Below are positions 1-6,917 of a stretch of 7,966 bases of DNA, one piece after another (position 1 is the first letter of the stretch; each line of letters begins with the position of its first letter). Location: contig JAJXTQ010000078.1 of assembly GCA_021783685.1 (NCBI GenBank), positions 1 to 7,966 of the forward strand. The letters run 5' to 3'. This stretch comes from Pseudomonadota bacterium (GTDB lineage Bacteria > Pseudomonadota > Gammaproteobacteria > UBA5335). The position numbers and the translations under genes are program-made. Under the pieces are notes generated by a model that saw nothing but the letters and a program-made list of their open reading frames with translations, searched no databases and was not told the DNA's origin.

Positions 1-2940
1 CTGCATGCAGACGCCGACGAGGGGATCTCCACCGACGAGCTGATGGGCATCGCCGGGATGAATGCCGCGCAACTGCGTGCGGCCCTGTGCGATCTGGAAC
101 GCCTCGGCATCGTCGGCAACGACACGGTGATCACGGCCTTCCTGCACGCGGGCGTCGAACATTCCTCGCGCCGGCGTCTGGAAAGTGCAACCCGTCTGGA
201 GATCGCCGTCATCGATGCGCTGCAGTCCGCGGCGCCGGACCTCGCCAAGGACGCATCCACCACCCTGAACCTGCGGCATCTCACACAGACGCTGAAGGAT
301 GCCGGCCACGCGGACGCGCTGCCCGAACGGCTGATGGCCATTCTGCTGGGTCTGGCCGGGGACGGTCGGGACGAGAACAGCGCCCGCGGCAGTCTGCGCC
401 TGCGTCGCATCGACCGGGAAACGGTCGCGGTGACCTTGCAACGGGCCTGGCCTGCGCTGAAGACCACTGCCGAGCGGCGCCGCGCCGCGGCGGAACGTCT
501 GCTGGAACACTGGCTCGCCGCGCTGCCCGCCGGCGCCCGCGGCACCGATCTGCTCGCCGAAAGCACGATGGGCAAGCTGCTGGCGGCCGTGGAGTCGGAT
601 CTGGTGCTCAAGGCCGAATCACGCGATCTGTCCCAACTGCTCGATCGGGCCCTGTTGTGGCTGCATGAGCAGGAGATCCTGCGGCTCGGCAAGGGTCTGG
701 CGATCTTCCGTCCGGCCATGACGCTCAAGCTCATCCCCGAGCGCCGCGGTTTCACCCAGACCGACTTCAAGCCGCTGAAACTGCACTACGATGCCCAGCG
801 GCTCCAGATCCACGTCATGGCCGAGTATGCGCGGCGCGCCCTCATCGCCTTGGCGGAGGCACTGCAACTGGCACTGGATTATTTCCGGCTGCCGGAAGCG
901 GGTTTCCTGCAACGCTGGCTGCCCGGGCGGGAACAGGAACTGGCGCGCCAGACCACACCGGCGTCGTGGCAAGCCGTCGTGACGGCGCTCAACAATCCCG
1001 AACAGCAGCGCATCGTCGCCGACGATCGTGACGGGACCCATGTGCTGGTGCTGGCAGGGCCGGGATCGGGCAAGACCCGCATTCTGGTGCACCGCATCGC
1101 GTATCTGCTGCGGGTGCGGCGGGAGCACCCGCGCGGCATCCTGGCCCTGGCGTACAACCACCACGCCGCGGTCCAGATCCGCCAGCGCCTGCGCGATCTG
1201 GTCGGAGACGACGCGCATGGCGTCACGGTGCTGACCTGTCATGCCTTCGCCATGCGCCTGGTGGGCGCCCGCCTGCACGATCGAATGCGTGACCGGGGGG
1301 AGGACTACTTCAAACAGGTGTTGCGCGACGCACTGGCGCTGCTCAAGGGTGACGGACTGCCGCCCGAGGAGGCCGACGAGCAGCGCGATCGCCTGCTGGC
1401 GGGGTTCCAGTGGATCCTGGTCGATGAATATCAGGACATCGGGCCCGATGAATACGAACTCATCGCTGCGATCGTGGGCCGCAGCCTGCAGGACGAGGAG
1501 CGCAAGCTCAGCCTCTTCGCCGTTGGCGACGACGACCAGAACATCTATGCCTTCAAGGGCGCCTCGGTGACCTTCATCCGCCGCTTCGAGGCCGATTACG
1601 CCGCCCGACCGGTCTACCTGCTGGACAACTACCGTTCCACGGCGCACATCATCGACGCGGCGAATGCGCTCATCCAGCCGGCCGCCGAACGCCTGAAAGC
1701 GGATCACCCCATCCGCGTCGATCGCGCCCGGCGGCGGGCGCCGCCCGGCAGCGACTGGCAGGCTCTGGATGCGGTCGGGCAAGGCCGGGTACAGGTGCTG
1801 CCGGTCGGGAGCGATCCGCATCTGCAGGCGATGGCGATCATGACGGAACTGCAGCGCCTGGCGACGCTCGCCCCGGACTGGAACTGGGCGCGCTGCGCGG
1901 TGATCGCCCGCGAATGGCGGTCTCTGCAGCCCGCGCGCTGTTACTGCGAGCTCGCCGGCATCCCGGTGCAGATGGCCAATGAAGATGCGCTTCCCTTTTG
2001 GCGCTTGCGCGAAACCCAAGCCCTGCTGGACTGGCTGCGGGGCGACGATCGCAAGGAAATCGATACCGCGACCACCCTGGGCTGGATCGCGGACCAATCG
2101 CCCAACCCGTGGTGGTCCCTCCTCGCCGAGGCGGTGCAGGCGCACGGCCTGGAAACCGCGGAGGCCGCACTGCCCGTTCAACACCTCATGGACTGGCTCG
2201 CGGAGTGGGGTCGGCAAGTCCGGCGCCGCCAGAGTGGTTTGCTGCTCACGACTGCGCACCGCGCCAAGGGGCTCGAATTCGATCACGTCGCGGTGCTGGA
2301 TGGCGGCTGGGACAAAACGGGCGCGCATGAGGATGGCGATGCGGCCCGGCGGCTGTACTACGTCGCCATGACCCGGGCGCGTCAGACCCTCACCCTCGCG
2401 CGCATGGATGGCAAGCATCGGTTCCTCGATGATCTGCCGCAAACAGGCGCCGTGCAGTGGCGTGAACCGGCGGTCCTGCCCCCACCGGCGCCTGAGCTGG
2501 CGTGGTGCCATGATCAACTGAGCCTTGAGGATGTCGATCTGGGCCATGCCGGCCGGCGGTCGGCCGGCGACGCCATACACGCGGCCATCGCCGCCCTGCA
2601 GCCCGGCGATCCCTTGTCTCTGGACATGCAGTCGGGGCAGCGGCTGTTGCGCGATGAGCAGGGCCGTCCCGTGGGACGGTTGGCACGGGCTTACGAGCCA
2701 CCTGCGGGGATGGAATGCCATCGCGCCCGGGTGGCCGCCGTCCTGGTCCGTCGGGAAGCGGACAGCGATGAAGCGTACCGGCATCTTCTCCGGTGCGCCC
2801 GGTGGGAAGTCGTCATCCCGGAGCTCGTTTTTGCGCCGCCTTCAGTGCGTGCCAGAACCTCTTCGAGCCACCCCAGTGCTCGTGAAAAGCCCGCCGCTCA
2901 GTTGCAACCGTCCGACCCGATCGCGCCCGCCCACGGCTGA
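1..2940 (+). CDS. Large ATP-dependent DNA helicase, UvrD/Rep-like C-terminal part (probable RecQ-UvrD fusion), partial at 5' end
   Basis: The frame is open to the window edge, so the true start lies upstream; an internal ATG at 43 is used below only for numbering. A complete superfamily 1A motor is visible: Walker A GPGSGKT (residues 339-345), motif Ia ALAYN, motif II DEYQD (461-465), motif III GDDDQNIY (495-502), motif IV DNYRST (528-533), motif V TAHRAKGLEFD (737-747) and motif VI YYVAMTRAR (772-780). About 320 residues precede the motor. They begin with a winged-helix-like stretch and hold a helical linker ending in WLPGREQEL. Such a linker is known from roughly 1,700-residue proteins annotated as RecQ-family helicases, which place a RecQ motor before a UvrD motor. 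I therefore infer that the RecQ half lies to the left. The likely role is DNA unwinding in repair or recombination. The last 33 residues, after ELVFAP, look unconserved. The next gene starts 168 nt downstream. Confidence 0.9.
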   Translation: MHADADEGISTDELMGIAGMNAAQLRAALCDLERLGIVGNDTVITAFLHAGVEHSSRRRLESATRLEIAVIDALQSAAPDLAKDASTTLNLRHLTQTLKDAGHADALPERLMAILLGLAGDGRDENSARGSLRLRRIDRETVAVTLQRAWPALKTTAERRRAAAERLLEHWLAALPAGARGTDLLAESTMGKLLAAVESDLVLKAESRDLSQLLDRALLWLHEQEILRLGKGLAIFRPAMTLKLIPERRGFTQTDFKPLKLHYDAQRLQIHVMAEYARRALIALAEALQLALDYFRLPEAGFLQRWLPGREQELARQTTPASWQAVVTALNNPEQQRIVADDRDGTHVLVLAGPGSGKTRILVHRIAYLLRVRREHPRGILALAYNHHAAVQIRQRLRDLVGDDAHGVTVLTCHAFAMRLVGARLHDRMRDRGEDYFKQVLRDALALLKGDGLPPEEADEQRDRLLAGFQWILVDEYQDIGPDEYELIAAIVGRSLQDEERKLSLFAVGDDDQNIYAFKGASVTFIRRFEADYAARPVYLLDNYRSTAHIIDAANALIQPAAERLKADHPIRVDRARRRAPPGSDWQALDAVGQGRVQVLPVGSDPHLQAMAIMTELQRLATLAPDWNWARCAVIAREWRSLQPARCYCELAGIPVQMANEDALPFWRLRETQALLDWLRGDDRKEIDTATTLGWIADQSPNPWWSLLAEAVQAHGLETAEAALPVQHLMDWLAEWGRQVRRRQSGLLLTTAHRAKGLEFDHVAVLDGGWDKTGAHEDGDAARRLYYVAMTRARQTLTLARMDGKHRFLDDLPQTGAVQWREPAVLPPPAPELAWCHDQLSLEDVDLGHAGRRSAGDAIHAAIAALQPGDPLSLDMQSGQRLLRDEQGRPVGRLARAYEPPAGMECHRARVAAVLVRREADSDEAYRHLLRCARWEVVIPELVFAPPSVRARTSSSHPSAREKPAAQLQPSDPIAPAHG

Positions 2941-2979
2941 AGACCGGCGATCCGGCCTTGACCGGAAACGCCTCCGTGG
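2931..2979. other. Weak inverted repeat at the helicase 3' end
   Basis: CCACGG (2931-2936) and CCGTGG (2974-2979) are perfect 6-nt inverted arms. They enclose a smaller CCGG-CGAT-CCGG hairpin around 2944-2955. The outer arm overlaps the stop region of the helicase gene. There is no T-tract after it, so it is not a standard intrinsic terminator. It could be a transcript-end structure or a chance outcome of the high GC content. Confidence 0.2.
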
Positions 2980-3094
2980 CATCTGAGTCCGCATTCGCCA
3001 AAACTTGCCGCGGTTTGATTTGTCCCACCCATGGCTTAGCCTGAACCCGAACCTCTTATGGATTCCGCCGCCAGTCCGATCGCGGGCAACCGAA

Positions 3095-3101
3095 AAGGAG
3101 A
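3095..3101 (+). promoter_or_regulatory. Ribosome binding site that sets the egtB start
   Basis: AAGGAGA is a strong Shine-Dalgarno sequence ending 7 nt before the ATG at 3109. An in-frame ATG 51 nt further upstream (3058) has no comparable site. The 17 codons between them show no conserved EgtB sequence, so 3109 is the preferred start. Confidence 0.8.
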
Positions 3102-3108
3102 CTCGCCG

Positions 3109-4404
3109 ATGACGCGTCCCGAGCCGCTGCACGCTTGGCCTGCACCCATCACCACCGACTTGTCCGGCGTTTTTGCCCGGATCCGCGCAACCACCGAACG
3201 ACTGTGCGCGCCCCTCACCGCCGAGGACATGGTCATCCAGGCCATGCCCGACGTGAGCCCGCCGAAGTGGCACCTGGCGCACACGACATGGTTTTTCGAG
3301 ACCTTCGTGCTTATCCCTCACGCGCCGGGATATCACCCATTCAACCCGCGCTTCGGCTACCTGTTCAACTCCTATTACAACCAGGTGGGCGCGTTTCATG
3401 CCCGCGCGCAGCGGGGTCTGCTGGCGCGGCCAACAACGCCTGAGCTGCTGGCCTACCGCGCGCACGTGGACCAACACATCGGCCGGCTGCTGGACACCGC
3501 CGATGCCGCCACGCGCGCCGCCGTCGCGCCGCTGCTGGAGCTTGGCCTGCATCACGAACAGCAGCACCAGGAGCTGCTGCTGATGGACGTGAAGTACAAC
3601 TTTCACGGCAACCCGCTGCTGCCGGCGTATCGGGACGATCTGCCCGCTGCGGTGGGCGCGGAACCGGGGCCCGTGCAGTTGCTGTCCTGCCCCGGCGGCA
3701 CCGCCGACATCGGCCACGATGGGCACGGCTTTGCCTTCGACAACGAAACGCCCCGCCACCGCGTGCTGCTGGAGCCGTACCGGCTGGCCGACCGACTGGT
3801 GAGCTGCGGCGAGTACGCCGACTTCATCCGCGCCGGCGGCTATCGGACGCCCGAGCTGTGGCTGTCGGACGGCTGGGCCACGGTGCAGGCGCGCGGCTGG
3901 CAGGCGCCGCTGTACTGGCTCCCGGACGGCGACGCCTGGCAGGTGTTCACCCTCGGCGGCCTGCGCGCGCTCGATCCCGCCGCCCCGGTGAGCCACCTCA
4001 GTTTCTACGAGGCCGACGCCTTTGCCCGCTTCGCCGGCCGGCGGCTACCGACCGAGTTCGAATGGGAAGCGGCGGCCGTGCAGGCCGGGGCAGACCCGGC
4101 ACACGGCAACTTTCTGGATGGCGGACCGGTCGAACCGACAGCGCCTCGGACCGGTGCGGGGCTCAAGCAACTGTTCGGCGACGTCTGGGAATGGACCGCC
4201 AGCGCCTACCTGCCCTACCCACGCTACCGACCGGCCGAGGGTGCAGTCGGCGAGTACAACGGCAAGTTCATGTCCGGGCAGATGGTGTTGCGCGGCGGCT
4301 CCTGCCTGACGCCGGCCGGCCATGCACGCGCGACCTATCGCAACTTCTTCCCGCCGGACGCGCGCTGGGCGTGCGCCGGCCTTCGACTGGCGGATGACGC
4401 ATGA
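3109..4404 (+). CDS. egtB: Ergothioneine biosynthesis protein EgtB (hercynine oxygenase / sulfoxide synthase)
   Basis: EgtB is a non-heme iron enzyme that uses O2 to join the histidine-derived betaine hercynine to a thiol donor, giving a sulfoxide precursor of ergothioneine. The 431-residue protein has the usual two parts. The N-terminal DinB-like four-helix domain carries the iron ligands: WHLAH (H55 or H58) and the H-x3-H pair H149/H153 in HHEQQHQE. The C-terminal formylglycine-generating-enzyme-like fold shows RLPTEFEWE, GDVWEWT, VLRGGSC and RNFFPPDARW. An R-x2-R pair (R99, R102) and a tyrosine pair (Y89, Y90 in SYYN) probably line the active site. Its stop overlaps the egtD start as ATGA, which implies translational coupling. 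No promoter is convincing in the 168-nt upstream gap; the best guess is a weak TTGATT-N16-TAGCCT at 3015-3042. The thiol donor (cysteine or gamma-glutamylcysteine) cannot be settled here, but no egtA or egtC is adjacent. Confidence 0.96.
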   Translation: MTRPEPLHAWPAPITTDLSGVFARIRATTERLCAPLTAEDMVIQAMPDVSPPKWHLAHTTWFFETFVLIPHAPGYHPFNPRFGYLFNSYYNQVGAFHARAQRGLLARPTTPELLAYRAHVDQHIGRLLDTADAATRAAVAPLLELGLHHEQQHQELLLMDVKYNFHGNPLLPAYRDDLPAAVGAEPGPVQLLSCPGGTADIGHDGHGFAFDNETPRHRVLLEPYRLADRLVSCGEYADFIRAGGYRTPELWLSDGWATVQARGWQAPLYWLPDGDAWQVFTLGGLRALDPAAPVSHLSFYEADAFARFAGRRLPTEFEWEAAAVQAGADPAHGNFLDGGPVEPTAPRTGAGLKQLFGDVWEWTASAYLPYPRYRPAEGAVGEYNGKFMSGQMVLRGGSCLTPAGHARATYRNFFPPDARWACAGLRLADDA

Positions 4405-5366
4405 ACACGCTCGCCAAACTGCGCCTGCATGACCTCGCGCCGCCGCAGGACGATTTTCTCGCCGCCGTGCTGGACGGTCTCGGCCGTGCCCGCAAGACGC
4501 TACCGTGCAAGTTCTTTTACGACGAAGCCGGCTCGGCGCTGTTCGACGCCATCTGCGACACGCCCGAGTACTACCCGACGCGCACCGAGCTCGGCATCCT
4601 CACCGCCGCGGCGGGTGAAATTGCGGATCTGGCCGGCCGCGGCGGCGTGCTGGTCGAGTACGGCAGCGGCAGCAGCCGCAAGACGCGGCTGTTGCTGGAT
4701 GTGCTCGCGCCGGCCGTGTATATGCCGATCGACATCTCCCGCGAGCACATGCTGGCCGCGTGCCACACGCTGGCGCAGGACTACACGGCGCTGCACCTTA
4801 TGGCGGTGTGCGCGGACTACACGCGTCCGCTGCGCCTGCCCACCGTGGCGCGCGGCGGGCAGCGCCGGCTTGCCTTCTTTCCGGGCTCCAGCATCGGCAA
4901 CTTCGCGCCACTGGAGGCGCTGCGGTTTCTGAAGAACGTCGCCCTGCAACTGGCCCCGGATGATGGGTTTCTGATCGGGGTCGATCTCAAGAAGGACCCC
5001 GCCATCCTGAACGCCGCCTACAACGACGCGGGTGGCGTCACGGCCGCCTTCAACCTCAACCTGCTGGCGCGCTGCAATCGCGAACTCGGCGCCGACTTTG
5101 ACCTCACTGCCTTCGCGCACCGGGCGTTCTACAACGATGCCGTCGGGCGCATTGAAATGCACCTTGAAAGCGCGTGCGAGCAGCGCGTGTGGATCGCCGG
5201 GCAGGTTTTCAGCTTCGCAGCCGGCGAGACCATTCACACCGAGAACTCGTACAAGTACGCCGCCGATGAGTTTCGGCGATTGGCCGTGCAGGCGGGATTC
5301 CAGCCGCAACAATGCTGGATGGATGAGGCGCGCCTGTTCAGCGTGCATCTTTTTCGCAGAACCTGA
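4401..5366 (+). CDS. egtD: L-histidine N-alpha-methyltransferase EgtD
   Basis: EgtD transfers three methyl groups from S-adenosylmethionine to the alpha-amino group of L-histidine, making hercynine, the substrate of EgtB. At 321 residues the protein has the same length as the characterised mycobacterial enzyme. Visible motifs are YYPTRTE (57-63), the SAM-binding loop EYGSGSSRKT (86-95) followed by an acidic PIDIS (D111), FFPGSSIGNF with N167, LIGVDLKKD, and HTENSYKY near the C-terminus. N167, E281 and S283 probably match the histidine-binding residues N166, E282 and S284 of Mycobacterium smegmatis EgtD. The ATG is inside the egtB stop (ATGA), with a weak GGCGGA ribosome site in the end of egtB, so expression is probably coupled. 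The gene ends 4 nt before the A-tract of the hairpin terminator. The gene order (egtB before egtD) matches proteobacterial two-gene clusters. Confidence 0.97.
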   Translation: MNTLAKLRLHDLAPPQDDFLAAVLDGLGRARKTLPCKFFYDEAGSALFDAICDTPEYYPTRTELGILTAAAGEIADLAGRGGVLVEYGSGSSRKTRLLLDVLAPAVYMPIDISREHMLAACHTLAQDYTALHLMAVCADYTRPLRLPTVARGGQRRLAFFPGSSIGNFAPLEALRFLKNVALQLAPDDGFLIGVDLKKDPAILNAAYNDAGGVTAAFNLNLLARCNRELGADFDLTAFAHRAFYNDAVGRIEMHLESACEQRVWIAGQVFSFAAGETIHTENSYKYAADEFRRLAVQAGFQPQQCWMDEARLFSVHLFRRT

Positions 5367-5370
5367 AACG

Positions 5371-5400
5371 AAAAAAAACCCGGCACGGGGCCGGGCTTTT
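5371..5400. terminator. Bidirectional intrinsic terminator between egtD and tRNA-Gln
   Basis: A hairpin with stem CCCGGC/GCCGGG (5379-5384 and 5390-5395) and a 5-nt loop is preceded by eight A residues (5371-5378) and followed by CTTTT (5396-5400). Read on the plus strand it follows the egtD stop by 4 nt. Read on the minus strand it follows the encoded CCA of tRNA-Gln by about 5 nt and has an uninterrupted T8 tract, so it is the stronger terminator in that direction. One element therefore seems to serve both convergent transcripts. Confidence 0.88.
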
Positions 5401-5405
5401 CGAAT

Positions 5406-5479
5406 TGGCTGGGGGACTAGGATTCGAACCTAGGTTGACGGAGTCAGAGTCCGTAGTCCTGCCGCTAGACGATCCCCCA
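5406..5479 (-). tRNA. tRNA-Gln, anticodon CTG
   Basis: The minus strand folds as a full cloverleaf of 74 nt including an encoded 3' CCA. The acceptor arms are TGGGGGA and TCCCCCA. The T arm is CTAGG-TTCGAAT-CCTAG. The anticodon arm is ACGGA-CTCTGAC-TCCGT, with CTG at 5445-5447 of the plus strand, reading CAG codons. The weak U1-A72 pair, G2-C71, G3-C70, discriminator G73 and U35/G36 are known identity elements for bacterial glutaminyl-tRNA synthetase, which supports the assignment. It lies 39 nt downstream of rpsI on the same strand with no terminator between, so it may be excised from the ribosomal-protein transcript. A tRNA-Gln(TTG) should exist elsewhere to read CAA. Confidence 0.97.
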
Positions 5480-5518
5480 ATGGCGATGCTCAGGGTTGCA
5501 GGCTTGCGCCGCGCCGCA

Positions 5519-5911
5519 TCAACGCTTGGAGTATTGCGGCGCGCGACGGGCCTTGTGCAGGCCGACTTTCTTGCGCTCGACTTCGCGCGCATCCCGGGTC
5601 AGGAAGCCGGCACGGCGCAGCTGCGGCTTGTTGGCCTCGTCGTAGGCGACCAGCGCGCGGCTGATGCCGAGCCGGATGGCACCCGCCTGCCCGCTCATGC
5701 CGCCGCCTTCCACGCGCACGCGGATATCGAATTGGTCGGACACACCCATCAACTCGATGGCCTGCCGGGTCACCATGCGCGAGGTATCGCGACCAAAATA
5801 GTCCTCGAGGCTCTTGCCGTTGACTTCGATGCGGCCGGCGCCACGCGCCAGATAAACGCGTGCGCTCGCACTCTTGCGGCGACCGACCCCGTAGTAGTTC
5901 TGCTCAGCCAT
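5519..5911 (-). CDS. rpsI: 30S ribosomal protein S9 (uS9)
   Basis: S9 is a small-subunit protein of the head domain whose C-terminal tail reaches the P-site tRNA. The 130-residue product has the same length as E. coli S9. It shows the family signatures [14 protein letters not shown] near the start, [35 protein letters not shown] in the middle, and the basic end [17 protein letters not shown], finishing in the conserved SKR. The chosen start (MAEQNYYG) aligns with the usual N-terminus. A GTG five codons upstream (5926) would add MERTF, which is not a family feature. A modest GGA ribosome site lies 8 nt upstream. The gene follows rplM by 34 nt in the standard rplM-rpsI operon. Confidence 0.98.
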   Translation of the reverse strand: MAEQNYYGVGRRKSASARVYLARGAGRIEVNGKSLEDYFGRDTSRMVTRQAIELMGVSDQFDIRVRVEGGGMSGQAGAIRLGISRALVAYDEANKPQLRRAGFLTRDAREVERKKVGLHKARRAPQYSKR

Positions 5912-5945
5912 GAAAGTCCGTTCCACTCAATCGATGGCGCGCGGA

Positions 5946-6374
5946 TCAAAGATCCAGCGGCTTGGGTTGCTGGGCTGCGTGGATATGTTCGCCACCGGCG
6001 AAAATCCGCAGTTTCTTCATCATCGCACGACTCAGGCGATTCTTGGGCATCATGCCCCGCACGGCGGTCTCCAGGGCGCGCTGGGGATGCTCGGCGAGCA
6101 ATTTTTCCAGCGTGGTGGATTTCATGTTGCCGATGTGGCCGGTGTGGCGATGGTAGGTCTTGTCTTTCAGCTTGTTGCCGGTGACGCGAATCTTTTCCGC
6201 ATTGACGACGACGATGTAGTCGCCGGTATCCACATGCGGGGTGAACTCGGGCTTGTGCTTGCCCCGCAGGCGGTCGGCGATCGCCGTCGCAAGGCGACCC
6301 AGGGTCTTGCCTTCGGCATCGATCAGGTACCAGTCCTGCGTCACGGTTTCAGATTTTGCAAAAAACGTTTTCAC
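5946..6374 (-). CDS. rplM: 50S ribosomal protein L13 (uL13)
   Basis: L13 is an early-assembly protein of the large subunit that binds 23S rRNA. The 142-residue product matches the E. coli length and pattern throughout: MKTF at the start, [69 protein letters not shown] text in the third quarter (here [21 protein letters not shown]) and EHIHAAQQP near the end. Translation starts at GTG rather than ATG, with GGAG (6388-6385 on the minus strand) 10 nt before it. No in-frame ATG lies in the leader just upstream. It is the first gene of the rplM-rpsI(-tRNA-Gln) unit and has its own promoter in the gap after the ferredoxin gene. In E. coli this operon is known to be repressed by L13 itself. Confidence 0.98.
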   Translation of the reverse strand: MKTFFAKSETVTQDWYLIDAEGKTLGRLATAIADRLRGKHKPEFTPHVDTGDYIVVVNAEKIRVTGNKLKDKTYHRHTGHIGNMKSTTLEKLLAEHPQRALETAVRGMMPKNRLSRAMMKKLRIFAGGEHIHAAQQPKPLDL

Positions 6375-6457
6375 GATGCAGCCGCTCCGGGCAATGCCTG
6401 TCTCATCAGGATTCGGTCAGGCGCGAAAGACAACGCGGCGCCGGGACCCGTAAAAAC
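6375..6457 (-). promoter_or_regulatory. Probable 5' leader of the rplM-rpsI mRNA
   Basis: If the promoter at 6463-6491 is used, the mRNA has a leader of about 80 nt before the rplM GTG. It contains competing complementary segments: GCCTG and CCTG upstream can each pair with CAGGC downstream, and CGGG near the 5' end can pair with CCCG directly before the GGAG ribosome site. This could support L13 autoregulation as known in E. coli, but no recognised leader motif was identified and the pairings are short. Confidence 0.35.
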
Positions 6458-6462
6458 CGGGG

Positions 6463-6491
6463 ATTCTACCGGCTCGACGCCCTGCTGACAA
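6463..6491 (-). promoter_or_regulatory. Sigma70-type promoter of rplM-rpsI
   Basis: On the minus strand TTGTCA (6491-6486, 5 of 6 consensus bases) is separated by exactly 17 nt from TAGAAT (6468-6463, 5 of 6). Initiation is expected near 6456-6458, giving a leader of about 80 nt. The -35 box starts only 7 nt after the stop of the upstream ferredoxin gene, and no terminator separates them, so read-through from that gene may add to expression. Confidence 0.8.
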
Positions 6492-6497
6492 GGCACT

Positions 6498-6812
6498 TCA
6501 GAGGCGCAGTCGGTCTACCGGCTTTCCCTGCAGGAGATGCTCCTCGACGATGGCGTCCACGTCTTCCGTCGAACGACAGCGATACCACACGGCGTCCGGG
6601 TACACCACCACGACCGGACCCTGCTCGCAGCGCTCCATACACCCCGCCTGATTGATGCGCACGCGGCCCGGGCCGGCCAGCGCGAGTTCGGCCACGCGCC
6701 GCTTGGCATGTTCGCGCAGCGGCTCCGAGCCGCAGCCGCCGCAACTCGGACGCGGCGCATCGGGCGCGCGCCGGTTGGTGCAGAAAAACACGTGGTAACG
6801 ATAAAAGCTCAT
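6498..6812 (-). CDS. Thioredoxin-like [2Fe-2S] ferredoxin family protein
   Basis: The 104-residue protein belongs to the small (2Fe-2S) ferredoxin family with a thioredoxin-like fold, related to the NuoE subunit of complex I. By family comparison the cluster ligands are C11 (HVFFC), C24 (PSC), C58 and C62 (AGCMERC). C58 and C62 are followed by the typical EQGPVVVVYPDAVWY. An additional cysteine, C27, sits in SCGGCGS and is not a usual ligand. There is no signal peptide, so the protein is cytoplasmic. The partner and electron-transfer role of these proteins are not established. The start is supported by a purine-rich GGTGGA about 7 nt upstream. It lies directly before rplM on the same strand and is divergent from coq7 across 140 nt. 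No good promoter was recognised for it. Confidence 0.92.
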   Translation of the reverse strand: MSFYRYHVFFCTNRRAPDAPRPSCGGCGSEPLREHAKRRVAELALAGPGRVRINQAGCMERCEQGPVVVVYPDAVWYRCRSTEDVDAIVEEHLLQGKPVDRLRL

Positions 6813-6917
6813 GACATGTCCACCCTCGACCGGCGTCCCACACCCATCCTACCGCGGTCGGCCCGTGCATGCCGTCGACCCGCGGTTGATCCACATCGGG
6901 CGCGTCGCGACGGCGGC

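Noticed and set aside
619..2784. Very long open frame (721 codons) on the minus strand opposite the helicase
   Set aside because: It is a shadow of a GC-rich gene: the plus-strand frame has all SF1 helicase motifs in order, whereas the antisense product shows no recognisable domain.
2958..2986. TTGACC as a -35 box for egtB
   Set aside because: The hexamer is good, but no acceptable -10 box occurs 16-18 nt downstream.
2813..3028. Minus-strand frame of 71 codons ending in HEHWGGSKRFWHALKAA, briefly protein-like
   Set aside because: It overlaps the end of the helicase, has no ribosome site or promoter that I can see, shows mixed third-position composition, and I recognise no family. It could be a gene remnant but cannot be supported.
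3058..3108. Upstream ATG extending egtB by 17 codons
   Set aside because: It is in frame but lacks a ribosome site, while ATG 3109 has AAGGAGA at ideal spacing and gives the usual EgtB N-terminus.
2842..3996. Minus-strand open frame of 384 codons opposite egtB and the gap before it
   Set aside because: The plus strand carries a full EgtB with iron ligands and a strong ribosome site. The antisense translation is low-complexity with no family resemblance.
4500..5348. Minus-strand open frame of 282 codons opposite egtD
   Set aside because: It is a shadow of egtD, whose motifs and length are unambiguous.
5912..5926. GTG start extending S9 by five residues
   Set aside because: S9 proteins normally begin at the MAEQ-like position, giving the standard 130 residues.
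6851..6886. Two CCGCGGT copies 28 nt apart in the ferredoxin/coq7 divergent region, considered as an operator
   Set aside because: CCGCGG is self-complementary and expected often at this GC content. The flanks do not match and no regulator is nearby.
6466..6894. Longer minus-strand frame overlapping the ferredoxin in another register
   Set aside because: The ferredoxin frame has the cysteine pattern and family text. The alternative has no recognisable domain.
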